In this document: positions 56,466 to 64,000 of the stretch, in pieces
How the letters are laid out: each line of letters opens with the position of its first letter
Numbering within the stretch: the stretch's first letter is position 1
Assembly: GCA_002224055.1 (NCBI GenBank)
Contig: AZLU01000039.1
Location: forward strand, 93,501 to 157,500
Reading direction: 5' to 3'
DNA length: 64,000 bases
DNA from: Pezizomycotina sp. ARF18
Lineage: Eukaryota > Ascomycota
The notes under the pieces: model-generated
Told to the model about the DNA's origin: nothing
What the model saw: only the letters and a program-made list of their open reading frames with translations
The model's database searches: none
Made by a program: the position numbers and the translations under genes

Positions 56466-56820
56466 AGTTCGAAGGCTTCGCCACTAAGTTGAACACTGCG
56501 GTTTCGAAGTGCCGCGCTGGAGTACGTTTATCTCTACGACGCCTTTAAAGACTTAGTCTTCAAGGGGGAAGGTGGCTAAATGAATGAGGAGCGCGTGTAG
56601 ACAAGCAGGTGAGGCTGTCGGCGCTATTATTCGACGACGAAGACGGCGTGCTAACATCGTGGGGAATCGGCACCCTCGTCCTGCGTTCCGGTTTCCAAGT
56701 CCGAAGCCGGAAGGGTTTGAAGACAGAGATCGTGACGTTCCAGCGTGGTACGACGAGTGGACAAGAGCGCGGGGATCACTGGAGACCGCAATCCGCCGCA
56801 CTTGTATGAGATCGTGAAGC
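56466..56820 (+). pseudogene. F-box/nucleotidyltransferase-like family, copy 5 (C-terminal relic)
   Basis: A short remnant of the C-terminus only. Reading across frames gives LEYVYLYDAFKDLVFKGEGG, matching copy 2's LEHTYLYDSYDSKSPKGAP. Next is LSALLFDDEDGVLTSWGIGT, matching the MFEDDEVKAIAKRG region, and then PKPEGFEDRDRDVPAWYDEW, matching DEKPDTFRYRDGEVKAWYEL. Three shifts in about 300 bases and no upstream half. The flanks are AT-rich, so this is probably a dead fragment. Confidence 0.55.
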
Positions 56821-57711
56821 CCGAGTAAGAGCCTTCGCCAGCTATATAACTTTAATAACTGTAAACGCTGGTTAAACATTTTCTTCTGAGGTGAATCTGT
56901 TCAATATCTCACACGACTCCAAGACAAAGAACGCGCACGTAGCAAAATTGTACGAAAGCGGTCTAGCAGTGTATTTTATCATTCAAATCCGATGGCTCGG
57001 TTTTGTGGATACAGTGTACATCGTCTTGAAAGCTTTAGCACAATCAAGGACTGCAAACAATCTTGAGAACGAGACCTGGATCCGGACAGTGCAAAGCCCT
57101 CGTTTATAGTCCTCCAATTAACATCTTCAATATTTCTGAAATCGCTTCTATAAAAGGCTCATATTACCGTTCTTAAAAGATACATGCCAACTAGTAAGCG
57201 GATACCGGGCTCGCTGCTGTCACAGTTAACGCCAACGGGTGGCAGTGCAAAAAGCTGTCACGCCAATTCTTTCCTTGAACGGCTGTGAATAACAGGGAAC
57301 ATGCGGGACCAAATTACATGAGACGTGCATTGCAGCGGGCTGGGGCCTTATTTGGAATCAAAACTCAGCTATGATACAAATAGGTATTTTCCCCGTTCAA
57401 AGGCGGAGTGTAAACCCGGTCACCGACTAAGTCCGAGTCATTCTTCCGAGGATTAATATCGTGACGTCTTCAATGGTTGAATATGCATAACAGTTTTAAG
57501 ATCACGAGGTAATGGTTCTTAGGCTTTTAGAATAGTAGAAGAGAAGACACCCACAGATTAGATTATCGTGTTGAAGACGTTTAAAAACTAGTATACTATA
57601 TTACAGTGTATTTATTCGAAGGGGAACCGATGAATTAACCTCTCGAATACGGCGTGAAAAAACATGAAAAATGTACAAAGGATTACAAATTAAAGCCTAT
57701 GATTAGTGGCA
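56821..57711. other. Intergenic
   Basis: About 890 bases. A plus frame at 56891-57109 (72 codons) has no motif. No other signal is seen. It contains the 3' flank of the Kelch gene. Confidence 0.5.
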
Positions 57712-59928
57712 TTAATCCGATCGGCTGTATCGATCCGGCAGCTCCGGCACGCCCAAGGTTGTCGGGCTTGCAGGATTTACATGCTCCTCGTGCCCCTCCC
57801 CACCAGGACCATACGCGTACCCTCCTTGCCGTACGTTATCCTGCTGCTGGAGCGGTACACTTCCATACAGCTCTACTCGCTCGGGAGTTGGTTGCGGGCT
57901 TCCATCTCCTCCCTTATTAAACTGATCAGGGCTTGACAGCTCACTGTACGTGGTCATACCGCCAGTGTTATCGAGCTCCGCCTGCTCGCCGGCCTTCGGT
58001 AGTATTGGTGCCTCGTTCACATGTCGATTTCGTCGGCGGAGGAAGAAGAATAGTAGGAACGCGAGTAATGCGAGGACAGCAACGCCGCCCACGACACCGC
58101 CGACTATTGCGCCGGTATGGGAGGTTGTTTTTGGAGACGCGGTGGATGAGGGAGAGGGTGTTGAATCGGAGGATGAAGAGGGAGAGGTTGAGTTCGTCGT
58201 TGTCGATGGAGAAGGGGACGTGTCGTAGAACGATTTCGTGAAGACGGAGTCTAGACCCGGTGTCCAACCAGCCGGTGGGCCGTTGCTACAGTGGAAAGAA
58301 ATATATCAGTAAATCAAGTCTTTGAAGAAAATGCATAAAAGAAAGGCGTGAATGACGAAGTAAAGGAAGGTAATCAACTTACAGTCCCGATATTAGACTC
58401 TGAATCTTCAGCGGTGTGTTATACGTTTTCATCGTGGGATCGTACCTCCCCCATCCATTGTTATTCACACCATTACTCTCCCACTCAATGTGACGTCCCA
58501 GAAGCTGAGTATCGCGCCTCCGTCCGTTAATGCGTAGTCAACGAAACCGTAAAATACCTGTCATTTAAATTTAATTAGCATTTCCAGGCGGTAACACCAT
58601 TTTGAGATTATAAATAAGTTGTCGGGGTGGCGGTGAAAATTGAAAATATACGCACATCGTGTATCAGCGCGCAACTCCGATTATACTTCCCAAACGGCCA
58701 TTGAAAGTATAATACCGCGACCACTGGAACGTTGGAACCGTAAGCGCCCAAAAATCATCGATACCCTTCTTCGTGTTATCGGTCTCATTAGGATCGTAAC
58801 CGCCGTAGAATAATATTTCGTAGGACGACCGATCTTTGTTCGGCGACGGCGTCACGGCACAAAAGTGCGATCGCTGCGCGGGCGTGCCTTCGTTTGTCGA
58901 GCCAGCTGTCGTGCCCTGCGTGTACCACTTGGAGTTTGCGATGTCGAATATCATAATGCGGTCCATTGGATTCTAAAGTTCTCTGTTAGCAAGAATATCC
59001 ACATCTCAATACATCACTAATGAAAATACGGTTATGGAGGAGCGCGTACGGCAACATTCTGGCCTCCTTCCATATAACACCCCGATATTAACCAATATCC
59101 CTTGCTCGCCGTACGGTAACCAAACCATACTCGAACCCCTCAGATTCGTACCAGCTGGTACCGTCAAGTTCCCACCGTTCGCGCTCCAACTCTGTACCTT
59201 CCCCGTCTTCAAGTCGTACTGCGCCAACCGTGCCCCTCCATCGGGTGCATTACCGCTGTAATCCACGCCGCCTAAATAGTACACTTTCCCGTCCGGCGAT
59301 ACGGTACTTGCTCCGTCGTACATGTTAAACAATTCCTGCGTTTTTTCTTGTCGGAGATTGTGTAGGAGTTCGTGAAGCCGGTTTTCGTGTTTAGTCCCAA
59401 AAGGGGACTGATGGTTCGGAGGGGAGGAGGCCGCCAACGTGAATGAAGGAGTGCTTGTCTAGCGGGTGGGGTGCGTTTGCCCGCCGGAGCCACTGGACGC
59501 CGGGGCTTGCTTTTTTATCGTCTTGCAGTACGGCGCGAGGAAGTCCGACGTCGTGCTGCCGTTGTATGGTTTTGTTAAGTCGAAGGCGTAGAGGAGGTCG
59601 TCTAGAACATTTTCATGCGGTAAATTAGCCTAAAGCCCTCGATTCTTCTAGATCGATACTTCTATCGGAAAAATGCAGTACAATTGAAAGACACTAGACA
59701 AAAGAGAAAGATCATACTCTGAACCCAATCATCCGCCACGGTCGCGTTGTTCTCCAAGTTGTATATTTGTGGCTCGCCGCCTGTAAACACGCCGTCAAAG
59801 TACCTCCCGCCATCTACGTATAATGTATCATCAACAACTACGAGGCTGTGTCCTTCTAGTAGATGTAGATTCTTGACATTGTCGGACGACGCTTGCGTCC
59901 CGACCGGTGCTTGCCTTTTCCACCGCAT
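57712..59928 (-). CDS. Kelch-repeat protein with one C-terminal transmembrane segment
   Basis: A surface or vacuolar membrane protein of a common fungal type: beta-propeller outside, one TM, short cytosolic tail. The ATG at 59928 gives MRWKRQAPVGTQASSDNVKN then EGHSLVVVDDTLYVDGG, the first blade. After an intron come DDLLYAFDLTKPYNGSTTSD, MYDGASTVSPDGKVYYLGGV, GTNLRGSSMVWLPYGEQGIL, DRIMIFDIANSKWYTQGTTA, RSHFCAVTPSPNKDRSSYEI and LFYGGYDPNET, which are typical Kelch blades with GG pairs. A Ser/Thr/Pro-rich linker leads to VLALLAFLLFFFLRRRN, a single TM with a basic stop-transfer. The tail has ELDNTGGMTTYSELSSPDQF and ends at 57712. One intron is exact at 58286-58382; others are near 58560-58650, 58970-59010 and 59600-59720. 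Breaks lie near 59470, 59320, 58680 and 58130. Ligand unknown. Confidence 0.88.
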
Positions 59929-62900
59929 GTTTTCTGCCCCTCTTGAATTATCGTGAAAGTCTAGCGGCGTGTCGAATAGGTGGTTGTATAAATGTATTGA
60001 GTTATTGTCGTGGCGATGATTAAAATGCTGGTATTCGCGTTAATGTGACGAAGTGGATCCGGAAGACGATGACGAGGGAGTGATAGTTCTTTGGATACTA
60101 AAAACAAGAATATTTTGGCTATATCATAGCAAAAACACAACAGTGAATATGCCGAGAGCGGGAGAATGATGTATGGAGAAGGAAGAAAGGAAGGAAAGGA
60201 ACCGAAGAGGATTCGAAATCAAAAGAAAAATTTTTGCTGTATAAACTGCAAGTCTAACTAGGTGTGGTTGTATAATAATATCTCGCTGCAGATCACGGCC
60301 CACAGCACTCCTCCCCCCTTGTCAAACACTGTTGGTCCTTGTAAGTTGTTACCTTTCAAAATAAGGAAATTGTTCTGCTTCTCCTCCCCGGCGAGACCGC
60401 AGTGTTGAGTTTTGTCAGGGGTAAACCTGGACCGTGCGGAAGTTTTTAATTTACTCCTTCTCGCGAACCGGTCTCGAGTAGTTTAGCTTTAGTGGCTGTA
60501 GTACCGATACCCTCGAAACGAATATTGAATTCGTCAGCCGAAACCCAAAACACGAACAAGAGAAATAGATAGCGGGGGACTCTTTCGAAGGAAAGAAAGA
60601 CAGTAATGAGAAGGAATAATCTAGGTAATAATCTATCTGAGGCACGCCTTATGAGGGAAAAATATAATATCGTATGTGAGGAGAGAAAACAGACAGATCT
60701 CAGAAGAAAAACATAAAGAGCGTTATTTTAATATACAAGAAACCTCGGCGCTGAGAGTAAACAAAGGGAAGCTCGGGGCAAGATGGTTATTGGTAATTGC
60801 CCACATGCCGTAGGCCCGTCGCGGAAGAGAGAAGTCTCCCAACATAAAGTCCGATCCGCAGGAGGATTCGAGGAAATCGCTAACATACTAATGTCAACTA
60901 AATCCAACGAGCGACCCATCCGACCAATGGCCTGCCGAGAAGAAGGAACGCGAAATGAGCATCATCGCCGTGGTGGTCATCTTTCTCATGACAAATAGGG
61001 AATAGATGCCTATTATTTTCTGCGAATGTCAGATAATCCAATTTTGGAAGAGAAAGCCAAGTATCCATCTAAACCTTGTTTAAACGCCTGCAGGAAAAGA
61101 GAGGCACAGTTCGCTGTAAGGAGAAACACGACTCGAAGGGCGGCGGGGATGGATCTCAAAAGGTACCGGGGACCAATCATGATTGGCAGTGCGGGCGAGG
61201 GTTTAAGATTAGGCACTGGTGCTACCCCACTCTTGTTGGACTCGAGGCAGTGACAAAAAAAGAAAGAGGCAGGTGCATGCAACCAATCGTGTGGTTTTTC
61301 GATCGAGCCTCACCTTTTTTCTTCATCTTTTTGTCGCGATAATTGACATCGCGACAATTCTAGCAAATATTATAATGGGAGCGTATATTATAGTCGGACC
61401 GAAAAGCTGTGGCACCAGGTATTCGGACACGCCATTTTGCTTTTCGTCCTTGTCCGAATAACCACAATATTGTCCTGGTTTCGTGGCCGTCTCATGTTTA
61501 GAAGGTTTCTTTTCCAAATCCTCGGCGGAACCCACTTCCTCCCCCACTGCTCGGTGTGATCTACGTAATCAGATCATGCTTCTAGGAAATTGCCGGTTCA
61601 ACTTGCGGTCTATAGAAAACCTTCTTTCTCTTCTTCTTGTTATAATTGAGACGATTTTAATTAATATATCGAGTTCCGGTTTCTCCAATTTCTCCGAAAA
61701 TCATGCAGAGTCATTCGGTGAAGTCCTTCGGGGGAATCCTCTACTTTTCCTGCGTTCCAGACTAACGCGATCCACCCGCCGCGAGCCACGCCGGCCAATC
61801 GAGCCAGTCAAAACCACGTAAATTTCAAAAATGAATCACGAATATCTGAACAACGTCTTAGCGTAATAACTTGAAATTGAAGATTATAGTAGTTTTATAT
61901 ATTTTATATGTAACTTGTAGGTTTAAAGGCTCAACAGCTACTATTAGCTGAAATATTTAATAATATAGGTTTTGACTTAAAACCAGAGATAAATTTTTTT
62001 TTTTAAAAAAAAAAAAAAAATGGAAAAAGTATATAATGATGTTTATATACGTATAATTAAACGTATTTATAAGTTTTATAATGAGTCGTTACGTATTCGT
62101 TGAGATATTCGTTGTTGAATTACGTATAATGAATAAAAAATTAGTCGACAATTATGAATAACGCTGAACGGCGGCGAAACGAGCTAAAATTCGATATGCT
62201 ACATAAGTCGATGCTATTGATCTGATTTTTAAGTTCGCAAAGTATTCGTTGAGTTACTCAATTCTGAAGTTCTGTTTTGATAGATTTTTTTTGTGCTTTT
62301 TGATTATTTTGGGCGCAAGTTGTAAGGGGGACCCTAGGGAATTGAATAATTTTAGTGTGGCTCCGAATTATTAAACCCCCGCCCGATACGATTGATTATA
62401 AAGCACCAGGAGTCCCTGCAGGAAACTGAACACAAATGATCTCTCCTTGAATGGGAAAACTCTGAAGCGGACCTCTTCAAGAGTCGAGTCCTGAAACAGA
62501 ACCGAATATAGAGACGAAACCTGGTACCGAATGAAAGTCGTTGTGTCAAACAGATATTCGTGGAGAAGATGCAGGGAGACCTTGACTGACAGTTTTCTGT
62601 CAGTGGATTTCGTTCCTGCAGGCGGACGATTGTTTTGTCGTCTCAACCAGGAACCCTACAGCATCGCTGTAACCTCTACGTGCCGCGTAAGTTCTCGCTA
62701 GGGGCTCTGACGCCCGGCATAACTTTTCGCCGAGTCGATTGCTTTAACCGTGAAATATCTACCAGAAGGGAAGCGAATACGGTTGAATAGAAATAGATAC
62801 TCACCCTTTGTCGTAGTCTTTATACCAGTGTTGCATCAGAAGTCTCTTGAAGCATCCAATCAAAAGCCTCACTGTAGGTCCACTAGCAACCTCAAAAAGA

Positions 62901-64000
62901 CGGGCCGGCCTAGTAAATGTAAAATCCGTAGGTTATGGAGAGTTAGGGATAGGTCGACGAAGAATAGGGGAGTTAAACCTTAACTACAGCCCTTCACCCT
63001 CCTTTCTGAGGGTTTTGATGCGTATCCTTGAGGTTTGCCGCGCAGTACATTCGGGTAGTGGTTCCCCGCTCCATTGTATCCACGCCGTTTCGTGGCCATG
63101 GTACCCAGTGAGTACTTGCAAGCTGCTAGGGTACTGGATCCTATGGGCGGTAGAGATATCGATAACTAGGATGGAACGAGTCGGCAAACGATTACGCGAT
63201 AATAAAGGTTCAAAATTTCGACGATTATCTCGGGACCAGTGTTAGAGTAGGATAATTCTAGCCATAATCTTTTATGCTGAGAATTGAGGAAGTTTATCCG
63301 TGATGCTATATTTTGGTAGTAAGACCCCAGAAACTGGATATTTAGTTGTTACTCCAGGTTCAAGAACGCTCAACTGTAAAAACATAATACTTGATCAACT
63401 ATTTATGTACGCATTTACAAAGAAGAGCAAACATACGAAATCCACGATTTCAGACTAGGTTGGTCTTATAAGTCCAGAAACGAGCTTCTGTTTCAGCATA
63501 CGCGTAGTCGTGAATATTTAAGCAATCACACGTGAAGGAAGCAATCACGGTAGTCAATACAAGCGTTCCTTTGATCAGCCGGAAAATGGTCAATCATCTA
63601 TCTCTTCCGTATTTGAACTCAGAATAGTTGATAATATTCGCGTAGTAAATGCCTAATATTAGACAGAACTACTATATAACTCCATTACCACCTTACTTTA
63701 AACTCATTCTGCTTTTTTCTATCTTCTTCCTAGCGCATTATCTCCTGGAGTCTACTCTCCCGGCGTTCCCGCCTTATATTGGCTTGATAAACCCGCCGAT
63801 ATTGTCTTTCGTGGTCTGCCCTGCAACGCGAGCAATTTCCACGGCGAGCCTTACCTCCAGACTTCGTTCCTTGCAGGTGATCCATCCAGGGCCGCAATGT
63901 ACCACTCTGCTGCTGGCATGGCCACAAATTTTGAATTGTCTCTCGACCCTTCAACACATTCTAAAAAATATATTAGAGAACGTACGCTAAATGTTCGATG
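59929..64000. other. Right flank without supported genes
   Basis: The first few hundred bases are the Kelch promoter. Short frames up to about 130 codons occur (for example minus 62646-62371, plus 62847-63245 and plus 63649-63990) but carry no recognised motif and compete with each other. The part 61850-62300 is very AT-rich and contains repeats of ATTCGTTGAGA/TTA near 62090, 62107 and 62240, plus a T8-A15-type homopolymer junction at 61995-62020. This could be a decayed mobile element. A gene may run off the right end, but I cannot support one. Confidence 0.45.

Noticed and set aside
62371-62646. A 91-codon minus-strand frame
   Set aside because: No motif, no neighbouring exons and competing frames; not enough to call a gene.

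Overview
This window is nuclear DNA of a filamentous ascomycete (Pezizomycotina). The evidence is short GT..AG introns, typical fungal families (Fung_rhodopsin-type membrane proteins, DHA1 MFS transporter, HTD2-like dehydratase, a single-pass Kelch protein, a two-domain ATP-grasp/TauD protein) and gene-poor AT-rich stretches that look like repeat-induced-point-mutation (RIP) islands. A class such as Leotiomycetes is plausible but not proven. I see no rRNA, tRNA, prokaryotic operon or CRISPR array.

Almost every recognisable gene is broken by +1/-1 shifts. Both sides of each break keep the conserved protein, and many breaks fall in short homopolymers. The simplest reading is an assembly with uncorrected indel errors, not a window of dead genes. 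Coordinates therefore cover whole disrupted genes, and exon ends are given only where splice sites are clear.

Layout. 1-10 kb holds metabolic genes: HTD2-like MaoC dehydratase (-), short-chain dehydrogenase (+), CitE/CLYBL-like lyase (+) with an acidic minisatellite behind it, and a serine beta-lactamase-like hydrolase (-). 10-18.5 kb is mostly AT-rich, with one large uncharacterised fungal protein (about 13.4-15.3 kb, +). 18.5-27.8 kb holds an MFS drug transporter (+), an orphan charged protein (+), a PLP-dependent diaminopropionate ammonia-lyase (-) and an ATP-grasp-like/TauD fusion (-). 28-33 kb is gene-poor with one orphan reading (-).

34-60 kb is the accessory and most interesting part. 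Five copies of one uncharacterised family (F-box-like N-terminus, nucleotidyltransferase-like GS...DLD motif, and a shared C-terminal half) lie on both strands. They are interspersed with two Fung_rhodopsin membrane proteins, a 12-cysteine secreted protein with an in-frame TGA at codon 3, a small CxxC protein, an LTR-like retroelement fragment, a Fic-domain protein and a Kelch/transmembrane protein. The last 4 kb shows no gene I can support.

No pathway joins the metabolic genes. The 34-57 kb block looks like a lineage-specific, fast-evolving neighbourhood: duplicated copies, truncation, inversion, mobile DNA, and surface, secreted and possible nucleotide-transfer proteins side by side. That joint role is an inference.
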